Source: Salinicola socius (lineage in GTDB: Bacteria > Pseudomonadota > Gammaproteobacteria > Pseudomonadales > Halomonadaceae). Taken from it: a stretch of DNA of 64,000 nt. The position numbers were made by a program, and so were the translations under genes. Of the stretch, positions 10,078 to 18,015 are shown piece by piece; positions within the stretch are counted from its first letter, which is position 1, and the number at the start of each line of letters is the position of its first letter. The stretch covers positions 124,001-188,000 of the forward strand of contig NZ_MSDO01000011.1 of assembly GCF_001937195.1 (NCBI RefSeq), read 5' to 3'. Under the pieces are notes generated by a model. The model saw only the letters and a list, made by a program, of their open reading frames with translations, was not told the DNA's origin and made no database searches.

Positions 10078-11121
10078 ATGAGCCGCCGTAAACTGACCCG
10101 ACAGCAGCGCTGGCGCGTCGAGAAGATTCAGGCCGAACGCACCGAAAGAGCGTCGAAGAAGGACGAGCGCGACAGCGAACGTCTCGATGCCGGTGAATAC
10201 GGCACCGAGCGCCCGGGCCGGGTCGCTGCCCACTTCGGCCGTTCGCTGGAGGTCGAATCCGTCGAGGGCGACCAGATTCGACTGCACCGCTGCCATCTGC
10301 GTGCCACCCTCGAAGGCCTGGTAACCGGCGATCAGGTGATCTGGCGCCAGGCCAACGATGACAGCGGCGTGGTGGTCGCCCGCGGCGAGCGTCACAGCGT
10401 GCTCGAGCGTCCTGATGTCCACGGTCAAATGCGCCCGGTCGCCGCCAATATCGATCAGATCCTGATCGTGGTGGCGGTCGAGCCGGAACCGCATCCCAAC
10501 CTGATCGACCGCTACCTGGTCGCCGCCGAAAGCACCGGGATTCCCCCCGTGCTGGTGCTCAACAAGAGCGACCTGCTGCCGGAAGAAGGCGGGGAATTGC
10601 GCGCGATGCTGACCCGCTACGGCGAGCTGGGGTATCCGCTGATCGAAGCCTCGGCGCGTGGCGAGCAGGGGCTGGAAACGCTATGGACGCAACTGGCGGG
10701 GCGAACCTCCGTCTTCGTTGGCCAGAGCGGGGTCGGCAAATCCTCGTTGATCGACCGGCTGCTGCCCGACGAGACCTTGCGGATCGGCGCGTTGTCCACC
10801 GATACCCGCAAGGGCAAGCACACCACCACCACCGCCCGTCTCTATCCGCTGCCGTTGGAAACGGCGGTCGACGGAGAGCGACGCGGCGATCTGATCGACT
10901 CGCCCGGCATCCGGGAATTCGGCCTTTGGCATCTCGACGAGCGCGAGCTCGCCGAAGGTTTCATCGAGTTCCGCCCCTATCTCGGCCGCTGCCGCTTCCG
11001 CGACTGCCGCCATCGCCAGGAGCCCGGCTGCGCCCTGCTCGACGCCGTCGAGCGCGGCGAGATCCATTCCCAGCGTTTCGCCAGCTTCCAGCGCATCAGA
11101 GACGACATCGCCGCGTCCTGA
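10078..11121 (+). CDS. rsgA: Ribosome small-subunit biogenesis GTPase RsgA
   Basis: Circularly permuted GTPase checking late 30S maturation. The 347 residues comprise a basic N-terminus (RKLTRQQRWRVEKIQ), an OB fold, then a permuted G domain with G4 NKSD (about 162), G1 GQSGVGKSS (about 216), G3 DSPGIREF (about 274), and the C-terminal zinc knuckle CRFRDCRHRQEPGC (from about 304). ATG at 10078 has only a weak ribosome-binding site; an upstream ATG at 10061 is out of frame and stops at once. Adjacent and divergent to orn, as in E. coli and Pseudomonas. Confidence 0.96.
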   Translation: MSRRKLTRQQRWRVEKIQAERTERASKKDERDSERLDAGEYGTERPGRVAAHFGRSLEVESVEGDQIRLHRCHLRATLEGLVTGDQVIWRQANDDSGVVVARGERHSVLERPDVHGQMRPVAANIDQILIVVAVEPEPHPNLIDRYLVAAESTGIPPVLVLNKSDLLPEEGGELRAMLTRYGELGYPLIEASARGEQGLETLWTQLAGRTSVFVGQSGVGKSSLIDRLLPDETLRIGALSTDTRKGKHTTTTARLYPLPLETAVDGERRGDLIDSPGIREFGLWHLDERELAEGFIEFRPYLGRCRFRDCRHRQEPGCALLDAVERGEIHSQRFASFQRIRDDIAAS

Positions 11122-11569
11122 GAGTCACCAAGGTTTATCGAAGCCGCCGCCCCAGGCGCCTTTCGAGACGACGCTGAACGGCTCCCGTTGCGCCGGGTCT
11201 TGTGGCATGGATGCCACAAAAGGCGCGCCTGGACAGGGATGTCCTTGTGCGCCGACCCAGGCGCAAGCGGAAAGTCGTTCAGGGTTTCGTCGTCTTGTGG
11301 CGCAAAAAAAGGGGGAGCGACGAGGGGGCGAGCGTTAAGCCCCCTCGTCACGGTGAGCCATAGGCTGGATTGGACTCGGCAGTCGTAGTTCCACTGCAAT
11401 CTCTCGTCATCCATGACGCGAGACCCGGCTCGACGCTCTGCGTTCAGCGCCGTTCTGGAAGGCGTCCAGGGTGCGAGACTTCGAGCAAATCAACTAGGCT
11501 CAGAAATGCAACGCCGCGCCCTGAGACGCGGCGATTGCTTAAGAGCGGCCTGAGCGCAGGCCGTCTGGA
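11122..11569. repeat. Palindrome-rich intergenic region, possible dispersed element
   Basis: This 448-base gap between rsgA and the permease has no convincing gene; the open frames on both strands look like compositional artefacts. It contains several hairpins: 11200-11219 (TTGTGGCA, 4-base loop, TGCCACAA), 11231-11244 (GGACA/TGTCC), and 11319-11349 (GACGAGGGGGC with a 9-base loop and its perfect complement). Outer segments GACGACG..CTGAACG (11167-11180) and CGTTCAG..CGTCGTC (11276-11294) are inverted copies of each other, as expected of a multi-hairpin extragenic element. A search of related genomes would show whether it is dispersed. Confidence 0.5.
11512..11563 (-). terminator. Two stem-loops after the purine permease
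   Basis: Immediately after the permease stop on the minus strand come CGGCCTG/CAGGCCG with a four-base loop (11546-11563) and CGCCGCG/CGCGGCG with an eight-base loop (11512-11533). The second is followed on the minus strand by TTGCATTTCTG, a modest T-rich tail. They probably end the permease transcript, but neither has a full T tract. Confidence 0.55.
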
Positions 11570-12898
11570 TCAGCCCTCGAACAGCATCAGGATCGAGAGG
11601 AAGAACAGCACCCACATCGCCGGGCGCACTTCCTGTGACTTGCCGACCCCTACCTTGACCACGACGAACGTCAGAAAGCCGAACACCACGCCGTGGGTGA
11701 TCGAATAGGTCAACGGGATCAGCAGCATCGCCACGAAGGCCGGGATCGCGTCGTCGTACTGCTGCCAGTCGATGGTGCGGATCGGCGAAAGCATGAACAC
11801 CCCGACCATGATCAGCGCCGGCGCGGTGGCAATCGCAGGAACCAGTGACAGCAACGGCGACAGGAACAGAAACGGCAGGAACAGCAGCCCCGCGACCACG
11901 GCAACCAGACCGGAACGCCCGCCCTGACTGATACCGGCCGCGGATTCGACGTAGGCGTTGGCCGGGCTGGTACCCAGCGGTGCGGAAATCAGTGCGGAAA
12001 AGGCATCCACCATCATCGAACGGCGAATGTTGCGCGGCTCGCCATCTTGGTCGAGCAGATTGCCCGCCTGGCACACGCCGATGAAGGTCGACATCGCGTC
12101 GAAGAAGGTGGTGAACAGAATCACGAAGATGAAAGGCCAGTAGGCCACCGACAGCGCACCGACGAAGTCGACCTGCCACAGCGCGCCGAAATCGGGCCAG
12201 GCGAAGATGCCGTGGAAATTGACCAGCGTCGGCGAACCGGTGGGCGACATGGTGCTGGCATCGCCCCACAGACGGCCGATGGGGATGGCGAGCAGCGTGG
12301 TGACGATGATCCCCAGGATCAGCGCGCCCTGCATGCGCTTGGCCACCAATATCGCGGTAATGCCGAGACCGATCAGAAACGTGACCAGGGTCGGCGTCAT
12401 CTCGCCGAGCCCGACGACCGTCGCCGGATTGGAGACCAGCATGCCGGCATTGACCAGCCCGATCACGGTAATGAACAGGCCGATACCGCAGGCAATGGCA
12501 TGGCGCAGCGTCGCCGGAATGGCATCGACCACGTAGCGACGCACGTTGAACAGCGCCAGCAGTCCGAACAGCACCCCGGACCAGAACACGCAGCCCAGCG
12601 CGGTCTGCCATTCGATGCCGGCCCCCAGCACCATGGTGTAGGTGAATAGCGCGTTGATCCCCATGCCCGGCGCGACCAGGATCGGGTTGCGCGCGTAGAG
12701 ACCCATCATCACGCTGCCGAAGAAACTGATCAGCACGGTAGCCGTCAGCGCGCCGGCAAACGGTACACCCGCGCTGGAGAGGATCGAGGGGTTGACCACG
12801 ATGATGTACATCGCCGCCAGGAAGGTCGCGATGCCCGCCAGCACTTCGGTCTTGACCGTCGTTCCCAGCGAACGTAGAGAGAACATTTTTTCAAGCAC
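11570..12898 (-). CDS. NCS2-family adenine/guanine/hypoxanthine permease (AzgA/PbuG-like)
   Basis: Inner-membrane purine:proton symporter. I choose GTG at 12898, preceded by AGGAG with eight-base spacing, giving 442 residues beginning MLEKMFSLRSLGTTVKTEVL, which matches how this family normally starts; a later ATG at 12886 is less well placed. About 12-13 hydrophobic segments are visible, with the family signatures MYIIVVNPSILSSAGVP, VAPGMGINALFTYT and TTFFDAMSTFIGVCQAG. Specificity among adenine, guanine and hypoxanthine cannot be told from sequence. It is monocistronic, bounded by hairpins downstream. Confidence 0.9.
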   Translation of the reverse strand: MLEKMFSLRSLGTTVKTEVLAGIATFLAAMYIIVVNPSILSSAGVPFAGALTATVLISFFGSVMMGLYARNPILVAPGMGINALFTYTMVLGAGIEWQTALGCVFWSGVLFGLLALFNVRRYVVDAIPATLRHAIACGIGLFITVIGLVNAGMLVSNPATVVGLGEMTPTLVTFLIGLGITAILVAKRMQGALILGIIVTTLLAIPIGRLWGDASTMSPTGSPTLVNFHGIFAWPDFGALWQVDFVGALSVAYWPFIFVILFTTFFDAMSTFIGVCQAGNLLDQDGEPRNIRRSMMVDAFSALISAPLGTSPANAYVESAAGISQGGRSGLVAVVAGLLFLPFLFLSPLLSLVPAIATAPALIMVGVFMLSPIRTIDWQQYDDAIPAFVAMLLIPLTYSITHGVVFGFLTFVVVKVGVGKSQEVRPAMWVLFFLSILMLFEG

Positions 12899-12913
12899 GC
12901 AGCAATCTCCTGG

Positions 12914-12925
12914 CAATCATGATTG
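12914..12925. promoter_or_regulatory. Perfect 12-base palindrome upstream of the permease
   Basis: CAATCATGATTG lies 16 bases upstream of the permease GTG start, just before the ribosome-binding site on the minus strand. It could be an operator or a short leader hairpin. I recognise no known binding motif in it. Confidence 0.35.
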
Positions 12926-13188
12926 TTATTGGTGACGCGAGCCGCTCGCGTCCGTGAATTTTGTAGCCGAGGATGGCCCCCGTGAAAAGTGCCGAGACGC
13001 CATTGGGTCAAAAAACCGGTCCGGGCTCGGCGAAACGACGGGTAGACGCCACCCTCGAGCGGCGCGCAGTATAGCGAATCCGCTCGGCGACGCCATCCGC
13101 TACCCTCACCCAGTATCGTTGTGCCATCATCGTCCCCATCGCCGCATGACGATGACGGCAGCAACGATCACGACAGGAGTCACCGCTC

Positions 13189-14019
13189 ATGAGTTCGGAA
13201 ATCCCGCAGTTGCCGCTGATTCTGGATTCGGCCACGCTGTCCCGACACCTCGAGGATCCCCATCTGCTGATCATCGACGTGCCTCTCAAGCCCGAAAGCT
13301 ACGAATCGGGCCACGTGCCGGGTGCAGTCTTTCTCGACGCCCGGCGCCTGCTGGCAGGCTCGGGCGAAGTCCCCAACGACGTGCCCTCGGAAGCCGCACT
13401 GAGCGCACTGTTTTCCGAACTCGGGCTGACGCCGGAAACCCACGTGGTCGCCTATGACGATGAAGGTGGTGGCTGGGCCGGGCGGCTGCTGTGGACACTG
13501 GAGCTGATCGGACATCGTCGCTACTCGTATCTCAACGGGGGCATTCACGCCTGGCGCGCCGATGGCCAGCCGCTTTCCACCACGCCAGCCTCGCCGACCC
13601 CGAGCGAGTACGAGGCGGCCTATCTCAATCCCCAGGTCCAGATCCGGCGCGAGGAACTGCTCGAGCGTCTCGATGATCCGGCGCTCGCGATCTGGGATGC
13701 CCGTTCCGACGAAGAGTACCGGGGCGTCAAGGGCGACAACCGCCAACTCGGCCACATCCCCGGGGCGGTCAATCTCGACTGGCTGGAGGTGATGGACAAG
13801 GGTCGCGACCTGCGGCTTCGCGATTACGCCGAGCTCGTCACCGAGCTGGAAGCTCGCGGCCTGACTCAGGACAAGGAGATCGTCACTCACTGTCAGACCC
13901 ATCACCGCAGCGGCCTGACCTGGCTTGCCGCCAAGGCGCTCGGCTACGACAACGTCCGCGCCTACCCCGGCTCCTGGAAGGAGTGGGGCAACCGCGACGA
14001 CACTCCGGTCGAGAAATAG
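13189..14019 (+). CDS. rhdA: Thiosulfate sulfurtransferase (tandem rhodanese) RhdA
   Basis: Transfers sulfane sulfur from thiosulfate to cyanide or other thiophilic acceptors. The 276 residues form an inactive N-terminal rhodanese domain (about 10-125, no Cys in the loop) and an active C-terminal one (about 150-272) with persulfide cysteine C235 in HCQTHHRSG. That six-residue loop is the form known from Azotobacter and Pseudomonas RhdA rather than the mercaptopyruvate sulfurtransferase type. ATG at 13189 has CAGGAG upstream. It precedes psd on the same strand with a 132-base gap, an order also seen in pseudomonads. Confidence 0.92.
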   Translation: MSSEIPQLPLILDSATLSRHLEDPHLLIIDVPLKPESYESGHVPGAVFLDARRLLAGSGEVPNDVPSEAALSALFSELGLTPETHVVAYDDEGGGWAGRLLWTLELIGHRRYSYLNGGIHAWRADGQPLSTTPASPTPSEYEAAYLNPQVQIRREELLERLDDPALAIWDARSDEEYRGVKGDNRQLGHIPGAVNLDWLEVMDKGRDLRLRDYAELVTELEARGLTQDKEIVTHCQTHHRSGLTWLAAKALGYDNVRAYPGSWKEWGNRDDTPVEK

Positions 14020-14151
14020 CTCGCGCTACTGACACCAGTAGCGCACATCGTGCCGTCTATTGCGCGGGCCGGGTAGTCTCGCTACCTTGTCCGCCTTCCC
14101 GCTCGTCCGTCTTTCAGTTAGTCCGCCTTTCCAAATATCGGGGTCGTCATC

Positions 14152-14997
14152 GTGGATCGCCAGGAACTCTTCGCCAGAATTCAGTACCCGCTACCTCACC
14201 ACGCGATCTCGCGTCTGATCGGCCTAGTCGCCGACTGCCGGGTTCCCTGGGTCAAGGATCAGTTCATTCGTCGCTTCATACGCACCTACGGCGTCGACAT
14301 GACCCAGGCTCGGGAGCCGGACCCGAACACCTACGCCTGCTTCAACGACTTCTTCACCCGCGCACTCAAGCCCGACGCTCGTCCCATTGGCGAGGGCCTG
14401 GTATCGCCAGCCGACGGTGTGCTGTCGCGCTACGGTCGTATCGAGCACGGCACTCTGATCCAGGCCAAGGGTCAGACCTATTCGCTGGGCGCCCTGCTCG
14501 GCGGTGACGTCGCGCGGGCCGCTCCTTTCCGCCAGGGCAGCTTCGCCACGGTCTACCTGTCGCCGAAGGACTACCATCGCGTTCACATGCCGATGACCGG
14601 AACCCTGCGCGAGATGACCTACGTACCCGGACGGCTTTTCTCGGTCAATCAGGCCACCGCCAGCTACGTACCCGGTCTGTTCGCGCGCAACGAGCGTCTG
14701 GTCTGCATCTTCGATACCGAGCACGGGCCGCTGGCCATGGTACTGGTCGGCGCGATGATCGTCGCCGCCATCGAAACCACCTGGGCCGGCCAGGTCACGC
14801 CGCTGAGCGGCCGCATCCAGACGACTCGCTTCGACGAGCCGATCGTGATCGAGAAAGGCCAGGAGATGGGCCGCTTCAAGCTCGGCTCCACCGTGGTGAT
14901 GTGCATGGGGCGAGACACCGCGTTCGGCGCTTTCGACCCCGCAGGCAGCCCGATCAGCATGGGGCAGACGATGGGCGCCCTGCCAGGGACCGCGTGA
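14152..14997 (+). CDS. psd: Phosphatidylserine decarboxylase proenzyme
   Basis: Membrane-associated pyruvoyl enzyme making phosphatidylethanolamine. The 281 residues include the Asp of [10 protein letters not shown], the catalytic His of [33 protein letters not shown], and the self-cleavage motif LGST in [11 protein letters not shown], where cleavage before Ser creates the pyruvoyl group and the alpha chain. The start is GTG at 14152 ([12 protein letters not shown]); the ribosome-binding site is weak. It converges on the TetR gene with an 18-base gap. Confidence 0.96.
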   Translation: MDRQELFARIQYPLPHHAISRLIGLVADCRVPWVKDQFIRRFIRTYGVDMTQAREPDPNTYACFNDFFTRALKPDARPIGEGLVSPADGVLSRYGRIEHGTLIQAKGQTYSLGALLGGDVARAAPFRQGSFATVYLSPKDYHRVHMPMTGTLREMTYVPGRLFSVNQATASYVPGLFARNERLVCIFDTEHGPLAMVLVGAMIVAAIETTWAGQVTPLSGRIQTTRFDEPIVIEKGQEMGRFKLGSTVVMCMGRDTAFGAFDPAGSPISMGQTMGALPGTA

Positions 14998-15015
14998 ACC
15001 GGCTGGCACCGGCTA

Positions 15016-15633
15016 TCAGTCGGGCCGGTCCCGTACGTAGGGCCCCAGCGCCCGATCGATGACCGCTTCGACGAAAGCCTGGTCGATCTCGCAAAAGGAG
15101 ACCGACAGCCGGTAGTAGACTGCCCCGTAGATCAGATCCATGCTCAGGTCCGGATCGATCTCCGGGCTAAGCTCGCCTCGCTCGACAGCACCGACGATGG
15201 CTTGCCGCCCCATCTGGCGACGCGGTCCTATCCAACGCTCGACGAAGGCACGGCTCAGTACGGGGTCGGATTGGGCGGCGCCCAGCAGATACTGCAGCAA
15301 GCGGCCATGAGGGCCGTTGAGAACCTCGGCCAGCGCCAGCACGCTGTGACGGAAACTGGCAACGACGGGCAGTTCGTCATCGTAGGCGATGCTCGGCCCT
15401 ACCGCCTCCAGAAAGGCATCCATGACGATGGCAACCGCGTTTGGCCAACGTCGATAGATGGTCGACTTGGCCACGCCCGAGACGCTGACTATCCGCTCGA
15501 CGGTGGCATGGTGAATCCCTCCCTCCAGCGCCAGTTCCAGGGCTGTTCGCATCACCTCGGCAGACGCCGTGGCGCTGCGTGGCCGACCAGGGCGTGCAGG
15601 AGAAACAACGGGCATGGAAGACATCCTTGTCAA
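15016..15633 (-). CDS. TetR/AcrR-family transcriptional regulator
   Basis: 205 residues. The N-terminal helix-turn-helix spans about 25-70 (ALELALEGGIHHATVERIVS, then GVAKSTIYRRWPNAVAIVMDA), and the rest is an all-helical ligand-binding/dimerization domain. TTG at 15633 has AGGAG six bases upstream; in-frame ATGs at 15624 and 15615 are alternatives. It is divergent from the FAD dehydrogenase with 171 bases between, and that gap holds a clear palindromic operator, so I infer repression of both genes. The ligand is unknown. Confidence 0.9.
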   Translation of the reverse strand: MTRMSSMPVVSPARPGRPRSATASAEVMRTALELALEGGIHHATVERIVSVSGVAKSTIYRRWPNAVAIVMDAFLEAVGPSIAYDDELPVVASFRHSVLALAEVLNGPHGRLLQYLLGAAQSDPVLSRAFVERWIGPRRQMGRQAIVGAVERGELSPEIDPDLSMDLIYGAVYYRLSVSFCEIDQAFVEAVIDRALGPYVRDRPD

Positions 15634-15648
15634 AAACAGCTCCTGAAA

Positions 15649-15683
15649 GATACGATAATATAGGATACGCAGCGTATCGTATC
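15649..15683. promoter_or_regulatory. Palindromic operator for the divergent TetR regulator
   Basis: A perfect 15-base palindrome GATACGC-A-GCGTATC (15664-15678) is flanked by a left half-site GATACGAT (15649-15656) and a right half-site ATCGTATC (15676-15683), which are themselves reverse complements. TetR-family operators are typically 15-35 base palindromes in the divergent promoter, as here. It sits 16 bases upstream of the TetR start and ahead of the FAD dehydrogenase. Confidence 0.75.
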
Positions 15684-15804
15684 ATTTTTTAGTAAAAAAC
15701 TGTTACCCGCCGCCGCGACTCGGATCCCGCCGACCCCGATGTCACGGGCATCCCATCGTCGTTCGACAAGCATTGCTGCTCGAGCCTCATCATGGAGAGT
15801 TATG

Positions 15805-17082
15805 ATGGAGAGTTATGACGTCACCATCGTCGGAGCCGGTCCCGCCGGGCTGGCCGCCGCCCAAAGACTCTCTGGTCAGGGACGCCGGGTGCTTCTCATC
15901 GACCGGGGTCCGGATATCTCGAGGCGCAACAGAAACGACGAAGTCGATCTGACCCAAGGCCAAGGCGGAGCCGGCCTCTACTCGGACGGCAAGTTCTCGT
16001 TCTTCCCATCCGCAACGCGGATATGGCAATTGCCGGAACGCGAGGCCTTGCATCGCGCCTACGCCTGGACCTGCGATCTGCTCGAATCCTATGGCATGCA
16101 GACGCCACCGTTCCCGGACAGAACCGACGTCTACTCGCCGGAGGAAGGCCGCTGGAACCTCAAGGACTACCCCTCCCGCTACCTGCCGCTGCAGGCGCGG
16201 GAAGAGATGGTCTTCGGCCTGGTCAATGGCGTCGATATCGACATCCTAACCGGAACCTGCGTGATCTCCCACCGCTACGACGCCAACGAGCAGCGCCATC
16301 ACCTGCAATTGGAGGGTCCCGACCCAGCGCTCGGCGCGCTTGTCAGCAGGACACTGATCTGGGCCACAGGGCGTTTCGGTGCGCTGGACATGGGCAACAT
16401 CGAAAAGGTCTTCCGCCGCCTGGAAGTCGGCTTCCGTATCGACCAGCCCAGCGAACAGGCTTTCTTCCAGACATTCTCCAATCTCGATCCCAAGCTGACA
16501 CTGCAGACGGCCGAAGACGGTATCGAATGGCGCACTTTCTGCGCCTGCCGCAACGGCACGACCGTGCTGACCCGAACGCAAGGCCTGTGGACGGTATCGG
16601 GACACTCGGACGGCCCTCCCACGGCGCGCTCCAATGTCGGTTTCAATACGCGCATTCTCGACGAGTCGATGGCGCGGGAGGCGATTTCGGCATTACAGGA
16701 CGCCATGGCCGAGCGGGACGCCTACTTCGAGATTCCCCTGTCGGCATGGCTGGAAGAGGACGCAGAGACCACGGCCCGGATGCGGCGCCTCTATGGCGAC
16801 GCCGTGGCGTGTGCGATGCTGCAGGGGCTGCGCCAGCTCGTCGGCAGCTTTCCCCGGATCGAACATGAAGCGACGCGCCTGATCGGCCCGACCCTCGAGG
16901 GCGTCGGCTGGTATCCCGGCGTCGACGGCCAACTGCGTCTGCCCGGACAACCGACCTGGGTGGTCGGCGACGCCTGCGGGCTGTTCCGGGGCATCGTGGC
17001 CGCCTTCATCAGCGGCCACTATGCGGCCAGTGCAGTGCTGTCGACCTTGTCGGAAACGTCGCTACAGGAGAAACCGCTCTGA
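15805..17082 (+). CDS. FAD-dependent dehydrogenase of the COG2509 type
   Basis: 425 residues with the start I choose. The N-terminal dinucleotide fold VTIVGAGPAGLAAAQRLSGQ and LLIDRGPD bind FAD; C-terminal VVGDACGLFRGIVAAFISGHYAA is the second FAD contact, with the Asp expected of this superfamily. The middle section has no membrane segment. Tandem ATGs lie at 15802 and 15805; GGAG is four and seven bases away respectively, so I prefer 15805. The start region is a 13-base tandem duplication (ATGGAGAGTTATG). The substrate is unknown. It is divergent from the TetR gene and overlaps the Nudix gene by one base. Confidence 0.8.
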   Translation: MESYDVTIVGAGPAGLAAAQRLSGQGRRVLLIDRGPDISRRNRNDEVDLTQGQGGAGLYSDGKFSFFPSATRIWQLPEREALHRAYAWTCDLLESYGMQTPPFPDRTDVYSPEEGRWNLKDYPSRYLPLQAREEMVFGLVNGVDIDILTGTCVISHRYDANEQRHHLQLEGPDPALGALVSRTLIWATGRFGALDMGNIEKVFRRLEVGFRIDQPSEQAFFQTFSNLDPKLTLQTAEDGIEWRTFCACRNGTTVLTRTQGLWTVSGHSDGPPTARSNVGFNTRILDESMAREAISALQDAMAERDAYFEIPLSAWLEEDAETTARMRRLYGDAVACAMLQGLRQLVGSFPRIEHEATRLIGPTLEGVGWYPGVDGQLRLPGQPTWVVGDACGLFRGIVAAFISGHYAASAVLSTLSETSLQEKPL

Positions 17083-17528
17083 TGGCTGTCCCCCTTTCCC
17101 GCGTGGGTGTCGGTGTCATCGTCACCCGCCCCGGCGGCGACCTGCTGCTCGGCTATCGTATCAAGGCCGGCGAAACGCCCACCTGGTGTCTTCCCGGTGG
17201 ACACGTCGAGCCCGGGGAGACCTTCGAGGCCGCGGCACTGCGGGAGCTGCACGAAGAGACCGGCATCATCACTCGACAGCCGGTCGAGATATTCGCCTTC
17301 CTGCAACAACTGGACAGCGACCGCACCGCGATCACCGGCGCGGCGCTGATTTCACTCGGCGAAGAAATCGCCGAGCCCCGCGTAACCGAGCCGGATGTAT
17401 TCGATCGCTGGACGTGGTTTCCGCAAAAGGAGCTCCCCACGCCGCTGTTTCCGGCCAGCGACGCCATGCTCAGCCTGTGGCAGGATAGGCCCTGCCCCGA
17501 AGGCTGGCGTATCTATCGCGTCGACTAA
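17082..17528 (+). CDS. Nudix hydrolase
   Basis: 148 residues. The Nudix box GX5EX7REUXEEXGU is complete in GHVEPGETFEAA and LRELHEETGI (about 40-62). The protein opens MAVPLSRVGVGVIVTRPGGD and has a WCLPGGH strand before the box, as in nucleotide-pool MutT-like hydrolases; the exact substrate cannot be assigned. Its ATG shares one base with the stop of the FAD dehydrogenase (TGATG), so the two are translationally coupled and probably both under the TetR regulator. Confidence 0.88.
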   Translation: MAVPLSRVGVGVIVTRPGGDLLLGYRIKAGETPTWCLPGGHVEPGETFEAAALRELHEETGIITRQPVEIFAFLQQLDSDRTAITGAALISLGEEIAEPRVTEPDVFDRWTWFPQKELPTPLFPASDAMLSLWQDRPCPEGWRIYRVD

Positions 17529-17570
17529 GCGAGGCATTACCTTCATTTTCGAACACTCAGGGAGCAGCCG

Positions 17571-17987
17571 ATGCCACTGGAAATCTCCCGCAACGTGTCG
17601 ATCCCCGACAACGAGATCGAACTGATTGCCGTACGCGCCCAGGGCGCCGGTGGCCAGAACGTCAACAAGGTCTCCTCGGCGATCCACCTGCGCTTCGACA
17701 TCCGCGCCTCCAGTCTGCACCCCGGGTTCAAGGAGAAGCTGCTGGCCCTGAGTGACAAACGCATCACCCGCGACGGCGTCGTCGTGATCAAGTCGCAGGA
17801 GCACCGCACCCAGGAGCTCAACCGGGAAGCGGCACTCGTTCGTCTGAAACAGCTGATCAAACCCGTGCTCTACGGCGACAAGCCGCGGCAGGCCACCAAG
17901 CCGAGCCGCAGCGCCAAACGCAAGCGCGTCGACAGCAAGACCCGTCAAGGGCAGAAAAAGCGCCTGCGCGGACGCGTCGATGACTAG
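17571..17987 (+). CDS. arfB: Ribosome rescue peptidyl-tRNA hydrolase ArfB
   Basis: Releases peptides from ribosomes stalled without a stop codon. The 138 residues carry the catalytic GGQ (27-29) in AQGAGGQNVNKVSSAIHLRF and a long basic C-terminal tail (KPSRSAKRKRVDSK, RQGQKKRLRGR), which in ArfB threads into the empty mRNA channel. It lacks the codon-reading domains of RF1/RF2, consistent with its length. It lies 42 bases after the Nudix gene, possibly on the same transcript, and GGGAGCAG precedes ATG at 17571. Confidence 0.94.
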   Translation: MPLEISRNVSIPDNEIELIAVRAQGAGGQNVNKVSSAIHLRFDIRASSLHPGFKEKLLALSDKRITRDGVVVIKSQEHRTQELNREAALVRLKQLIKPVLYGDKPRQATKPSRSAKRKRVDSKTRQGQKKRLRGRVDD

Positions 17988-18015
17988 ATCGAGCGACAAT
18001 TCCACACGCTAGCGA

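Noticed and set aside
11304-11349. A7 tract next to an 11-base stem as a rho-independent terminator on the minus strand
   Set aside because: The T tract on the minus strand begins about eight bases after the stem instead of directly, and two hairpins nearer the permease stop are better placed.
11490-12611. A 373-codon minus-strand frame overlapping the permease
   Set aside because: Different frame of the same strand, Arg/Gly-rich and without membrane segments; the permease frame is the real one.
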